Assembly: GCF_000812945.1 (NCBI RefSeq)
Contig: NZ_JSYM01000001.1
Location: 682,001-746,000, forward strand
Length of the DNA stretch: 64,000 nucleotides
Direction: 5' to 3'
Source of the DNA: Flavobacterium sp. AED
Lineage (GTDB): Bacteria; Bacteroidota; Bacteroidia; Flavobacteriales; Flavobacteriaceae
Below, piece after piece: positions 54,615 through 64,000 of the stretch. The position numbers and the translations under genes were made by a program. The notes under the pieces are model-generated. The model did not search any database. It worked only from the letters and a program-made list of their open reading frames with translations, and was not told the DNA's origin. Every line of letters begins with the position of its first letter. Positions within the stretch are counted from its first letter, which is position 1.

Positions 54615-54639
54615 CATCATCAAATTAAAAATACAAATC

Positions 54640-55233
54640 ATGACAAAAATATTTATAATTAATGGCGGACAAAAGTTTGGCCATTCCGGAGGTAGATTCA
54701 ATGAAACCATTTCGAACGAAACCTTGAATTTTTTCAAAAACAATAACGATTTTGAAATAAAAACAACAAATATCAATGACGATTACAATCCTGCTGCAGA
54801 AGTTGATAAATTTGTTTGGGCAGATGTAATCATCTATCACACACCAATATGGTGGTTTCAATTGCCTCACGGATTTAAAAAATACATAGATGTGGTTTTT
54901 ACTGAAGGTCACGCAAAAGGGATTTACAAAAGTGATGGACGATCTTCAGAAAATCCAACGATTAATTATGGAACAGGAGGAATGCTTCATGGCAAAAAAT
55001 ATATGTTAACCACATCTTGGAATGCGCCAAAAGAAGCTTTTACTTTGCCAGGAGAATTTTTTAACCAGCACAGCGTTGATGAAGGACCATTATTTGGTTT
55101 TCACAGAATGAATGCTTTTACAGGAATGAAACCATTGCAAAGTATGCATTTTCATGATATTGAAAAAAATGCGGATGTAGACAATGATATTAAATTGTAT
55201 CATAAACATTTAACACAACTATTTTTAAATTAA
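54640..55233 (+). CDS. mdaB: NAD(P)H quinone oxidoreductase, MdaB-like flavodoxin fold
   Basis: The 197-aa product has the flavodoxin fold of MdaB/WrbA-like quinone reductases: IFIINGGQKFGHSGGRFNET (4-23) binds FMN/FAD phosphate, IIYHTPIWWFQLPHGFKKYIDVVF (about 65-88) is the family signature, and GGMLHGKKYMLTTSWNAP follows. It performs two-electron quinone reduction, preventing semiquinone cycling. It is followed after 2 bases by a YgiN-like gene. Confidence 0.9.
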   Translation: MTKIFIINGGQKFGHSGGRFNETISNETLNFFKNNNDFEIKTTNINDDYNPAAEVDKFVWADVIIYHTPIWWFQLPHGFKKYIDVVFTEGHAKGIYKSDGRSSENPTINYGTGGMLHGKKYMLTTSWNAPKEAFTLPGEFFNQHSVDEGPLFGFHRMNAFTGMKPLQSMHFHDIEKNADVDNDIKLYHKHLTQLFLN

Positions 55234-55235
55234 TT

Positions 55236-55526
55236 ATGACAATAAATCTAACAGTAATCATAAAAAGCAAACCGGAAAGTATAGAGACATTGAAATCTCT
55301 TTTACTTGATATAGTTCAAAATTCCATAAAAGAAGCCGCTTGTCTTCAATATGATTTGCATCAAAGTCATAATGAACCAAGCACCTTTATTTTTCATGAG
55401 ATTTGGGAAAATCAAGACGGATTGGATAATCATAATCGACAGTCTTACATTCAGTCGTTTTTCGAAAATTCGAAACTACTTTTACAGGAAACACCGATTC
55501 TTTATAAAACAGAGAAATTAGGATAA
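55236..55526 (+). CDS. ygiN: YgiN-like ABM-domain protein
   Basis: The 96-aa protein is a single ABM domain (ESIETLKSLLLDIVQNSIKEAACLQYDLHQ, then FHEIWENQDGLDNHN with the conserved His-Trp/Glu features). E. coli YgiN is a quinol monooxygenase paired with MdaB, and the same pairing is present here, 2 bases apart. It is a different gene from the ABM protein at 687-983. Confidence 0.88.
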   Translation: MTINLTVIIKSKPESIETLKSLLLDIVQNSIKEAACLQYDLHQSHNEPSTFIFHEIWENQDGLDNHNRQSYIQSFFENSKLLLQETPILYKTEKLG

Positions 55527-55532
55527 TAAAAT

Positions 55533-55560
55533 GGCTATCAGAAATGATAGTCTTTTTTTT
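55533..55560 (+). terminator. Terminator after the mdaB-ygiN pair
   Basis: GGCTATCA (55533-55540), GAAA loop, TGATAGTC (55545-55552), then a run of T. Confidence 0.75.
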
Positions 55561-55635
55561 GCCAATGATTATTTATTGAGAAAATAAATTTGCAAAATGC
55601 GCTGTATTTGAAGATATTATAAAAAAATAATAATA

Positions 55636-55660
55636 AAAGGAGGTTTATAACCTCCTTTTT
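55636..55660. terminator. Terminator for the 514-aa gene
   Basis: AAAAGGAGG (55635-55643), TTTATAA loop, CCTCCTTTT (55651-55659). It lies 14 bases after the stop of the minus-strand gene. Confidence 0.75.
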
Positions 55661-55673
55661 ATGGCATACAATC

Positions 55674-57218
55674 TTATCGATTACTCAATTTTGCTTTTTC
55701 CTTAATGATATCACTGATTTTTCGGTTTTCAATTTTACTTTCGAGCCAAGAGATAATATCAAGATAAAGAAAAGCTCTTTTTTCGTAAGTATTTTTTTCC
55801 AATTCGATAAATCGCTCTCTCATTTTTACAAACTCTTTTTTGATATCACTAGGGTAAATAGAGTTTAGGTTTTTCATGAATCGCATAATTTCCTTTTGAA
55901 CCTCATGTAAGTCATTCATTTTCAATAAAAACTTGTAGGTATTTTTCAATTGGTTTTCTAAGTAATAATCTTTGCCTAATTCGTAATGAGCTATCAGACA
56001 AAGAATCCTAGAAAAGCACATTAAATCTTCCCGCATTGAAAGATTTTTGTTATTTATGATTTTTTCTAAATAAAATATACATTCATTATATTTTTCATTA
56101 CCAAAATAAATAGAAGCGATTTTATAGTAAAACAACATTTCGTGATGTTCATCAAGATGTTCACTATGTAATTTTAATTTGTCTAAAATTTCGGGAATTA
56201 AGTATTCACTTTCAGCAAAAGTGCCTTCTAAAATATGATAATTTAATTTGTTATTGTACAAATACAAAAATGATAAAGAAGCTATATTATCATTCACCGG
56301 AAAACGAGGATCACTGATAGTCTCTTCGAGTAAAACCAAATATTTTTTAAAATTTGATTTGTATTTAAGCATGTATAAAGACTCCAATAAATAATGGTTT
56401 CCTTTGAGGAAAAACACTGGATTTAGATAAATCATATTGGGGTTATCATAAAAAAGATTAACCCATTTGTAAGCATATTTATAACTGGCTAAAAAGTCCT
56501 GCACTAAGAAGCTATGCCAAAGATTGGCATTATAAAACCAGTATTTTTCACGAAATCCAAATTTTTTCTCGTCAAATTTAGAAATGTGTTTATTGAAATA
56601 GTCGTCTATATATTTATACTCCTCGTCACTCTTTACATAACCTGTTTTGAGCATAATACCGTATAACTGCAGCGATAAATTGGATAATTTACTGGAAATA
56701 GTATTGCGATAATTCAATTCTTTGGCCTGAATAACTAACTCATCGGCGCGTCCTTGAATACTTCGCGTAATGTATTGTGATTCAATTAGTTTTTCGAATT
56801 CTACAATCTCATACGCCATGAGTTTTTCGTCATTTTCTAATGCCAGAATCTTTGTTTTATCCAAAATTTTTAAACTTTGCTTGTACAAACCTTTATTGTA
56901 CAATATAGCTGCAAAATCAATTTGCTCTCTTAGTTGATAGCGAATATTTTGACTCGGAATATTCAATCGAATACTCACTAAAATTTGTTTGTATAAATAG
57001 GACTTCAGGTTGGATAATTGTACTTTTTTAATGATACCGCTTTTCAAAATAAGTTTCTCATCATACACTTCTGATTTATCTAAAATATTGAATAATTCGA
57101 TGAATTTTGTATTTGAACTTGTCTCGAGTCGGCTCGCAAAAATCTTAAATTGTCTTTTTTCAGACTTTGAAAGGGATTTTATTAATACAAATAAGAAATC
57201 TTTTTGATGGTTAGCCAT
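55674..57218 (-). CDS. Hypothetical 514-aa helical-repeat protein
   Basis: The protein is almost wholly helical and polar, with repeated Leu/Tyr-rich amphipathic helices reminiscent of a TPR or HEAT solenoid (e.g. LREQIDFAAILYNKGLYKQSLKILDKTKILAL near residues 95-125). There is no signal peptide, catalytic motif or membrane helix. It is a single gene with its own terminator, divergent from leuA across a 148-bp gap. I do not recognise the family. Confidence 0.75.
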   Translation of the reverse strand: MANHQKDFLFVLIKSLSKSEKRQFKIFASRLETSSNTKFIELFNILDKSEVYDEKLILKSGIIKKVQLSNLKSYLYKQILVSIRLNIPSQNIRYQLREQIDFAAILYNKGLYKQSLKILDKTKILALENDEKLMAYEIVEFEKLIESQYITRSIQGRADELVIQAKELNYRNTISSKLSNLSLQLYGIMLKTGYVKSDEEYKYIDDYFNKHISKFDEKKFGFREKYWFYNANLWHSFLVQDFLASYKYAYKWVNLFYDNPNMIYLNPVFFLKGNHYLLESLYMLKYKSNFKKYLVLLEETISDPRFPVNDNIASLSFLYLYNNKLNYHILEGTFAESEYLIPEILDKLKLHSEHLDEHHEMLFYYKIASIYFGNEKYNECIFYLEKIINNKNLSMREDLMCFSRILCLIAHYELGKDYYLENQLKNTYKFLLKMNDLHEVQKEIMRFMKNLNSIYPSDIKKEFVKMRERFIELEKNTYEKRAFLYLDIISWLESKIENRKISDIIKEKAKLSNR

Positions 57219-57366
57219 TGTAAAATATTGTGGTCTAATTGTTTGTTAATCAATATATTATAAAGTTTTAATTCTCTTTATAAGCAGTATATTTCGTTAA
57301 AATGAGTTTTATATTAAAGTAATGAAATATAAATTTGTTATCGAGATGTGAAATTACATTAAATAA

Positions 57367-58548
<1,182 letters not shown>

Positions 58549-58593
58549 TAAAAGCACTATTTACAATAGTATAATTATATAAAAAACTAAACC

Positions 58594-59709
58594 ATGAATT
58601 TAAAAATAGCAGTATTGCCAGGAGACGGAATAGGACCAGAGGTGACCTTACAGGCAAAGAAAGCTTTATATGCTATAGGTGTGGTATATGATCATGAATT
58701 TGTTTTTGAAGATGCTCTTATGGGAGCTGTTGCCATAGATAAAACCGGAAACCCTCTTCCGGAACAAACGCTTAATCTTTGTCTTAATACGGATGCAGTT
58801 TTGTTTGGCGCTATTGGTGATCCAAAATACGACAACAATCCCAGTGCTAAAGTTCGTCCGGAGCAAGGTTTATTAAAATTGAGAAAAGAATTAGGTCTTT
58901 TTGCAAATATCCGACCTATAAAACCATATAAGTCATTATTAGATTCTTCTCCTTTAAAAAGAGAAATAATCGAAGGTGCTGATTTTACTATTTTCAGAGA
59001 ACTTACCGGAGGTGTTTATTTTGGCGAGAAAAAATTGAACGATGCTGGTACAATAGCTTCTGATTTATGCGAATATTCAGAAGAAGAAATCACCAGAATT
59101 ACTCATTTGGCTTTTAAAGCTGCGCAAAATAGACGTAAAAAAGTAACGATGGTGGATAAAGCTAATGTGCTTGAAACTTCTCGTTTATGGAGAAAAGTAG
59201 TTAAAACAGTAAGCGAAAATTATCCTGATGTACTATTGGATTTTCTTTTTGTTGATAATGCTGCGATGCAAATCATCTTAAATCCAAAACAATTTGATGT
59301 CATTTTGACCGAAAATTTATTTGGAGATATATTATCTGATGAAGCCAGTGTAATTACAGGTTCTATAGGATTATTGGCTTCGGCATCATTAGGAAATAAA
59401 AATGCGCTTTTTGAACCTATTCATGGTTCTTATCCGCAAGCAAAAGGGAAAAACATAGCTAATCCAATTGCTTCCATATTATCAGCAGCAATGCTTTTAG
59501 AACATTTTGGACTTCATAAAGAAGCTAAAAAAGTGTATGAGGCAGTAGAAAAAGCGATTGAATATAATGTTGTGACAGTAGATTTGAAAGCAGATTCAAA
59601 ATTTGGTACGAACGAAGTTGGAGATTTTATTTCGAATGTCATTTTAAGCAAAGATGATTTATATTTTAAAAGTGACAATGTCCAAATAGGACAATCGACT
59701 ATTGTTTAA
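58594..59709 (+). CDS. leuB: 3-isopropylmalate dehydrogenase
   Basis: The 371-aa enzyme begins with LPGDGIGPEV (8-17), has the NAD/substrate regions VDKANVLETSRLWR and ENLFGDILSDEASVITGSIGLLAS, and the adenine-binding FEPIHGSYPQAKGKNIANP. It oxidises isopropylmalate in leucine synthesis and is co-transcribed with leuA. leuC and leuD are not in the window. Confidence 0.95.
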   Translation: MNLKIAVLPGDGIGPEVTLQAKKALYAIGVVYDHEFVFEDALMGAVAIDKTGNPLPEQTLNLCLNTDAVLFGAIGDPKYDNNPSAKVRPEQGLLKLRKELGLFANIRPIKPYKSLLDSSPLKREIIEGADFTIFRELTGGVYFGEKKLNDAGTIASDLCEYSEEEITRITHLAFKAAQNRRKKVTMVDKANVLETSRLWRKVVKTVSENYPDVLLDFLFVDNAAMQIILNPKQFDVILTENLFGDILSDEASVITGSIGLLASASLGNKNALFEPIHGSYPQAKGKNIANPIASILSAAMLLEHFGLHKEAKKVYEAVEKAIEYNVVTVDLKADSKFGTNEVGDFISNVILSKDDLYFKSDNVQIGQSTIV

Positions 59710-59772
59710 CAAAACAATGATCAAAGTGCATTTAATAATTGAAAAGTGCTTATAATTTTAAGGTTGTATTTT

Positions 59773-59800
59773 TTTGTTCTGTTTGTTTTTCATACTTTTG
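59773..59800 (+). promoter_or_regulatory. Promoter of the ilv leader and operon
   Basis: TTTG at 59773-59776 and TACTTTTG at 59793-59800 are separated by 16 bases, a good TTG/TAnnTTTG promoter. The leader peptide starts at 59816. Confidence 0.65.
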
Positions 59801-59815
59801 AAGCAAATAAAAAAA

Positions 59816-59890
59816 ATGAAAATCGTAACTATTATTTCTTCAATTATTAATGTCAATGTGGTAATCACATGTGCAGTAGGAATGTTATAG
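59816..59890 (+). CDS. ilv leader peptide (24 codons), attenuation control
   Basis: An ATG frame of 24 codons ending in TAG encodes 6 Ile, 5 Val and 1 Leu, i.e. half of all residues, beginning [16 protein letters not shown] and ending with a Met-Leu pair. It follows a promoter at once and precedes a terminator hairpin and ilvD by 89 bases. Ribosome stalling on scarce Ile or Val tRNAs would let RNA polymerase pass. The frame is too short to be found by size-based searches. The codon content is the decisive evidence. Confidence 0.85.
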   Translation: MKIVTIISSIINVNVVITCAVGML

Positions 59891-59910
59891 ATATAATTAA
59901 AAAAATATTT

Positions 59911-59944
59911 AAAACCTTCCAATTATTTTGGAAGGTTTTTTTTT
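59911..59944 (+). terminator. ilv attenuator terminator
   Basis: AAAACCTTCCAA (59911-59922), loop TTATT, TTGGAAGGTTTT (59928-59939), then a run of T. It lies 20 bases after the leader stop and 36 bases before ilvD, ideal for attenuation. A smaller hairpin, ATGTG/CACAT at 59856-59870, lies within the leader codons and may be a pause or antiterminator arm. Confidence 0.85.
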
Positions 59945-59979
59945 GGAATAAATTTAAAAAATACAGAAACAATCATATA

Positions 59980-61653
59980 ATGGAATTAAATAAATACAGC
60001 AAAACAATCACCCAAGACGAAACACAGCCAGCTTCTCAAGCAATGTTTTACGGAATTGGCTTGACAGAAGAGGATCTTAAAAAAGCGCAGGTAGGAATTG
60101 TGAGTATGGGTTACGACGGAAATCCTTGTAACATGCACTTAAACGATTTGGCTAAAGATATTAAGACTGGCGTCTGGAAAGAAGATTTAGTGGGTTTGAT
60201 TTTTAATACTATTGGTGTAAGTGACGGTATTTCTAATGGTAATGATGGAATGCGTTTTTCTTTGGTTTCTCGTGATGTAATTGCGGATTCTATTGAAACA
60301 GTTATGGGAGCGCAATGGTATGATGGTATGATTGCTGTTCCAGGTTGTGATAAAAATATGCCAGGAGCGCTAATGGCTATGGGTAGAGTAAATCGCCCTT
60401 CTATTATGGTTTACGGAGGATCAATTCACCCAGGAAAATGGAAAGGTGAAGATTTGAATATTGTTTCTGCTTTTGAAGCATTAGGAAAAAAATTCAGCAA
60501 TTCTATTACACCTGAAGATTTCAAAGGAGTAATACAAAATGCTTGTCCCGGTGCAGGTGCTTGTGGTGGAATGTACACTGCTAACACGATGTCATCAGCA
60601 ATTGAAGCATTAGGAATGAGTTTGCCTTACAGTTCTTCTAATCCTGCTTTGAGTCCGGAAAAGAAACAAGAATGTGCTGATGCTGGTAAAGCAATCAAAA
60701 TATTACTAGAAAAAGATATTAAGCCTAGAGATATCATGACTCGTAAAGCATTTGAAAATGCAATTACTATGGTAGCAGTTTTAGGTGGTTCAACAAATGC
60801 AGTGATGCACTTAATTGCAATGGCTCACGCTGTAGGTATTGAACTCACATTAAAAGATTTTCAGGATATCAGCGATAAAACACCATTATTAGCCGACTTG
60901 AAACCAAGTGGTAAATACTTAATGGAAGATTTACATAATGTAGGAGGTGTTCCAGCGGTAATGAAATATTTATTAAAAGAAGGTTTCTTACACGGTGAAT
61001 GTTTGACAGTAACAGGTAAAACAATAGCGGAGAATTTAGCTTCAATTCCTGATTTACATGATGGTCAAGAAGTGATTCATGAAATCCAAAAAGCATTGAA
61101 AGCTACTGGAAATATTCAAATTCTATACGGAAACTTAGCTTCAGAAGGTTGTGTAGCTAAAATTAGCGGAAAAGAAGGAGAGTTTTTTGAAGGTACAGCA
61201 GTAGTTTATGAAAATGAAAAAGATGTAATTAAAGGAATACAAGGAGGTGAAGTTAAGCCTGGAAACGTAGTGATTATTCGTTACTGTGGTCCAAAAGGTG
61301 GCCCTGGTATGTCTGAAATGTTAAAACCAACATCTGCTATTATGGGAGCTGGTTTAGGAAGTACTGTCGCTTTGATTACTGACGGACGTTTCTCTGGAGG
61401 TTCTCACGGTTTTGTGGTAGGACACGTTACTCCAGAAGCCTATGAAGGTGGAGGAATTGCATTGATAGAAAACGGTGATGTGATTACAATTGATGCTGTG
61501 AAAAACACTATCAATATGAAAATATCTGACGAAGAATTGGCAAAACGTAAAGCCAACTGGGTTCAACCAGAATCACCAATTAAACAAGGAGTGTTACTTA
61601 AATATATGCGTTCGGTCTCCAGTGCCTCTGAAGGATGTGTAACCGATAAATAA
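59980..61653 (+). CDS. ilvD: Dihydroxy-acid dehydratase
   Basis: The 557-aa Fe-S enzyme dehydrates dihydroxyacids in isoleucine and valine synthesis. Cluster-ligand regions are [17 protein letters not shown] and [18 protein letters not shown], and [11 protein letters not shown] and GPGMSEML are typical. I chose ATG 59980 ([11 protein letters not shown]); the open frame continues upstream to 59869, but that part would span the attenuator hairpin. Confidence 0.96.
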   Translation: MELNKYSKTITQDETQPASQAMFYGIGLTEEDLKKAQVGIVSMGYDGNPCNMHLNDLAKDIKTGVWKEDLVGLIFNTIGVSDGISNGNDGMRFSLVSRDVIADSIETVMGAQWYDGMIAVPGCDKNMPGALMAMGRVNRPSIMVYGGSIHPGKWKGEDLNIVSAFEALGKKFSNSITPEDFKGVIQNACPGAGACGGMYTANTMSSAIEALGMSLPYSSSNPALSPEKKQECADAGKAIKILLEKDIKPRDIMTRKAFENAITMVAVLGGSTNAVMHLIAMAHAVGIELTLKDFQDISDKTPLLADLKPSGKYLMEDLHNVGGVPAVMKYLLKEGFLHGECLTVTGKTIAENLASIPDLHDGQEVIHEIQKALKATGNIQILYGNLASEGCVAKISGKEGEFFEGTAVVYENEKDVIKGIQGGEVKPGNVVIIRYCGPKGGPGMSEMLKPTSAIMGAGLGSTVALITDGRFSGGSHGFVVGHVTPEAYEGGGIALIENGDVITIDAVKNTINMKISDEELAKRKANWVQPESPIKQGVLLKYMRSVSSASEGCVTDK

Positions 61654-61776
61654 TCCCCCTAAATCCCGAAGGGGAAATATAAAATAGGGTTTGGACTTTT
61701 ATTTGAAAGTAAAAAATAAGAATACTATATCAATCTCAGATGTCTCTCTTTTTTAGAGCCCCGAAGTTTCGGGAGA
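61654..61776. repeat. Two GC-rich palindromic REP-like elements between ilvD and ilvB
   Basis: TCCCCCTAAATCCCGAAGGGGA at 61654-61675 can fold as TCCCC/GGGGA, and CCCGAAGTTTCGGG at 61760-61773 is a perfect 14-base palindrome enclosed by CTCTC/GAGAG arms. Both stand out in the AT-rich 149-bp gap. Similar CCCCTAAATCCC-GAAGGGG sequences are, from memory, scattered between genes in Flavobacteriia. They may affect ilvD/ilvB relative expression. Confidence 0.45.
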
Positions 61777-61802
61777 GATGAGAAAAAATAATAAACGTAC
61801 CC

Positions 61803-63497
61803 ATGGGAACAAATAAAATATCAGGCGCAGAAGCCGTTATTAGATGCTTATTAGAAGAAGGAGTAGACCTAGTTTATGGTTATCCAGGAGGTGCCATAAT
61901 GCCGGTTTACGACGAATTATATAAATTTCAAGATCAATTACAGCATGTTTTAGTACGTCACGAACAAGGTGCTACACATGCCGCTCAAGGATTTGCAAGA
62001 GCAACAGGAAAAGTTGGAGTTGCAATAGCTACTTCAGGCCCTGGAGCAACAAATCTTGTAACTGGAATTGCCGATGCTCAAATTGATTCAACACCAATGG
62101 TTTGTATTACAGGTCAGGTAGGGAAACATTTATTGGGTTCAGATGCGTTTCAGGAAACTGATATTATTGGAATTTCGACTCCAGTAACCAAATGGAATTA
62201 TCAAATTACCGAGGCACATGAAATACCTGAAATCATTGCAAAAGCATTTTATATTGCAAGATCAGGTCGTCCAGGTCCAGTTTTAATTGATATTACAAAA
62301 AATGCTCAATTTGACGAAATTGAATTTAGTTATAAAAAATGTACTAGCATTAGAAGTTATAATCCTAAGCCAACTTTAGACATTGAAAAAATTGCAGCGG
62401 CTGCGGAACTCATTAATAATGCAAAAAAACCATATATCGTTTTTGGTCAGGGAATTATTCTTAGCGAAGCGGAAGAACAATTAAAAGCATTAGTTGAAAA
62501 ATCTGGAATTCCTGCTGCTTGGACTATTTTAGGACTTTCGGCATTGCCAACAGATCATCCCTTAAATGTAGGAATGTTAGGAATGCACGGAAATTACGGA
62601 CCTAATCTATTAACAAACGAATGTGATGTTTTGATTGCACTTGGAATGCGTTTTGACGACCGTGTGACTGGAAATTTAGCCACTTATGCAAAACAAGCCA
62701 AAGTTATTCACTTCGAAATTGATCCGTCGGAGATAGATAAAAATGTAAAAACAACTGTGGCCGTTTTAGCTGATGTCAAAGAATCGCTAACTGCCTTACT
62801 TCCTTTAATCAAAAGTAATACACACGAATCTTGGCACAATGAGTTCAAGGAAATGTATAAAATTGAACTAGAAGAGGTAATCAATGACGAGTTAAAACCT
62901 AAGAAAGAAGGAATTTCTATGGGTGAAACTATCGAAATGATTAACAAACATTCTAAAGGGGATGCTATAATTGTACCTGATGTAGGACAACACCAGATGT
63001 TTGCCTGTCGTTATGCTAAATTTAATTCGACAAAAAGCATCATTAATTCCGGAGGTTTAGGAACGATGGGATTTGCTTTACCGGCTGCTATTGGTGCCAA
63101 AATGGGAATGCCGGAACGTGAAGTGGTTGCTATTATTGGAGATGGTGGTTTTCAAATGACTATTCAGGAATTAGGAACTATTTTTCAAACTAAAGTTCCT
63201 GTAAAAATTGTTGTTTTGAACAACGAATTTTTAGGAATGGTGCGTCAGTGGCAACAATTGTTTTTTGACAAAAGATATGCTTCTACGGAGATGATCAATC
63301 CTAATTTTATAGCGATTGCTGAAGGTTATTATATTAAAGCAAAAAAAGTAACCAAAAGAGAAGATTTAGATGCGGCCGTTGCTGAAATGATGGCTTCAAA
63401 AGAATCGTACTTCCTTGAAGTTATGGTAGAAAAAGAAAATAATGTATTCCCAATGATTCCAACTGGAGCATCGGTTTCTGAGATGAGATTAAGTTAA
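61803..63497 (+). CDS. ilvB: Acetolactate synthase large subunit
   Basis: The 564-aa TPP enzyme has the glutamate-containing YGYPGGAIMPVYDEL segment (20-34), HEQGATHAAQGFARATG (catalytic Glu), a mid FAD-binding domain, and the TPP/Mg motif GDGGFQMTIQEL. It condenses pyruvate with pyruvate or 2-oxobutyrate, the first step of Val/Ile synthesis. It is followed after 4 bases by the regulatory subunit. Confidence 0.96.
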   Translation: MGTNKISGAEAVIRCLLEEGVDLVYGYPGGAIMPVYDELYKFQDQLQHVLVRHEQGATHAAQGFARATGKVGVAIATSGPGATNLVTGIADAQIDSTPMVCITGQVGKHLLGSDAFQETDIIGISTPVTKWNYQITEAHEIPEIIAKAFYIARSGRPGPVLIDITKNAQFDEIEFSYKKCTSIRSYNPKPTLDIEKIAAAAELINNAKKPYIVFGQGIILSEAEEQLKALVEKSGIPAAWTILGLSALPTDHPLNVGMLGMHGNYGPNLLTNECDVLIALGMRFDDRVTGNLATYAKQAKVIHFEIDPSEIDKNVKTTVAVLADVKESLTALLPLIKSNTHESWHNEFKEMYKIELEEVINDELKPKKEGISMGETIEMINKHSKGDAIIVPDVGQHQMFACRYAKFNSTKSIINSGGLGTMGFALPAAIGAKMGMPEREVVAIIGDGGFQMTIQELGTIFQTKVPVKIVVLNNEFLGMVRQWQQLFFDKRYASTEMINPNFIAIAEGYYIKAKKVTKREDLDAAVAEMMASKESYFLEVMVEKENNVFPMIPTGASVSEMRLS

Positions 63498-63501
63498 TAT
63501 T

Positions 63502-64000
63502 ATGGAAAATAAAACATTCACCATTTCTGTTTATTCAGAAAACAACGTTGGCTTATTAAACAGAATATCAGGAATATTCTTGAAACGCCATATCAATATA
63601 TTAAGTCTAAATGTATCCGAATCAGAAATAGAAAATGTTTCCAGATTCATCATTGTAGTGGATACAACTGAAAAATGGGTGAAAAATATTGTAGGTCAAA
63701 TCGAAAAACAAATCGAAGTAATCAAAGCATTTTATCATGTTGATGAAGAAACTATTTTCTTAGAAAGTGCTTTATTCAAAATACATTCGAGTTTGTTATT
63801 TGATGAAAGACAAATACAAAACATCATTAAAGAAAGTCATTCGGAAATCGTCACAGTATCAAGAGACTTTTTTGTGATTTCAAAATCTGGAAGACGCTCT
63901 GAGATTGAAGAACTATATGAAAAATTAAAACCTTTCGGAATCATGCAATTTGTACGTTCAGGGAGAATATCGGTTTCCAAAGAAAAAATGGAAATATCAA
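63502..64000 (+). CDS. ilvN: Acetolactate synthase small (regulatory) subunit, 3' end outside the window
   Basis: The visible 166 residues begin MENKTFTISVYSENNVGLLN, the ACT domain of IlvN/IlvH (GLLNRISGIFLKRHINILSL), followed by a second domain (SRDFFVISKSGRRSEIEELY). It binds valine and feedback-regulates IlvB. The frame is open to the window edge, and its start lies 4 bases after ilvB. Confidence 0.92.
   Translation, partial: MENKTFTISVYSENNVGLLNRISGIFLKRHINILSLNVSESEIENVSRFIIVVDTTEKWVKNIVGQIEKQIEVIKAFYHVDEETIFLESALFKIHSSLLFDERQIQNIIKESHSEIVTVSRDFFVISKSGRRSEIEELYEKLKPFGIMQFVRSGRISVSKEKMEIS

Noticed and set aside
57219..57366. Leucine leader peptide before leuA
   Set aside because: The only short frame (ATG near 57321) has no Leu codons, and no terminator hairpin precedes leuA.
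59869..59979. Upstream extension of ilvD to 59869
   Set aside because: It would translate through the leader's end and the attenuator hairpin, and the extra residues are unlike IlvD N-termini.

Overview
The window looks like chromosomal DNA of a Flavobacterium-type member of the Bacteroidota. The DNA is AT-rich, intergenic regions carry the Bacteroidota -7 promoter box TAnnTTTG, Shine-Dalgarno sites are weak, and the gene content is typical: a fused branched-chain oxoacid dehydrogenase E1, a short LeuA, a cytosolic SUI1 homologue and 8-helix FtsX-type permeases. I see no insertion sequence, prophage or CRISPR array.

Region 1 (1-12.2 kb) is an aromatic-acid catabolic locus. A minus-strand pair (a HisD-like dehydrogenase cut by the window edge and an ABM-domain protein) and an AraC-type regulator flank a tight plus-strand run: pcaH, pcaG, pcaB, a pcaD-pcaC fusion, pobA, a fused pcaI-pcaJ, and pcaF. 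This run encodes every step from 4-hydroxybenzoate to succinyl-CoA and acetyl-CoA. A malic enzyme (maeB) follows.

Region 2 (12.3-29 kb) is mostly core metabolism and housekeeping: an acyltransferase, an XRE regulator divergent from an M14 peptidase across an array of palindromic operators, an Lrp regulator, PEP carboxylase, a DinB-fold protein, a DNA glycosylase with recQ, an extremely acidic protein, a deoxyhypusine-synthase-like enzyme with speA, aroB, proline dehydrogenase, an ABC exporter and tRNA-Val(TAC).

Region 3 (29-32 kb) is accessory. It holds a GNAT gene, a methyltransferase gene broken by one in-frame TAG, and a visibly GC-richer FAD monooxygenase with an N-terminal Cys-rich zinc-ribbon-like segment, probably acquired by transfer.

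Region 4 (32-45.5 kb) is a complete two-component/efflux locus. An NtrC-type regulator and histidine kinase are divergent from a MacA-like adaptor, one LolD/MacB-type ATPase, three tandem paralogous FtsX permeases (about 805-810 aa each) and a TolC-like outer-membrane protein. The divergent promoter region holds two matching palindromes 21 bp apart and a sigma-54-like -24 box, which suggests a self-contained regulatory circuit. This is the most system-like part of the window.

Region 5 (45.5-57.3 kb) contains mixed genes: a membrane transglutaminase-like protein, a solute-binding-fold protein without a signal peptide, an SDR/thioester-reductase-like enzyme, a nucleoside phosphorylase, SUI1, a 2OG-Fe oxygenase, the fused E1, a conserved-looking 38-aa membrane peptide, and a LysR regulator divergent from an mdaB-ygiN-like pair.

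Region 6 (57.3-64 kb) is branched-chain amino-acid biosynthesis: leuA (no regulatory domain), leuB, then ilvD, ilvB and ilvN (cut by the window end). The ilv genes are preceded by a 24-codon leader peptide, half of whose residues are Ile, Val or Leu, and by a terminator hairpin, a classic attenuator layout.
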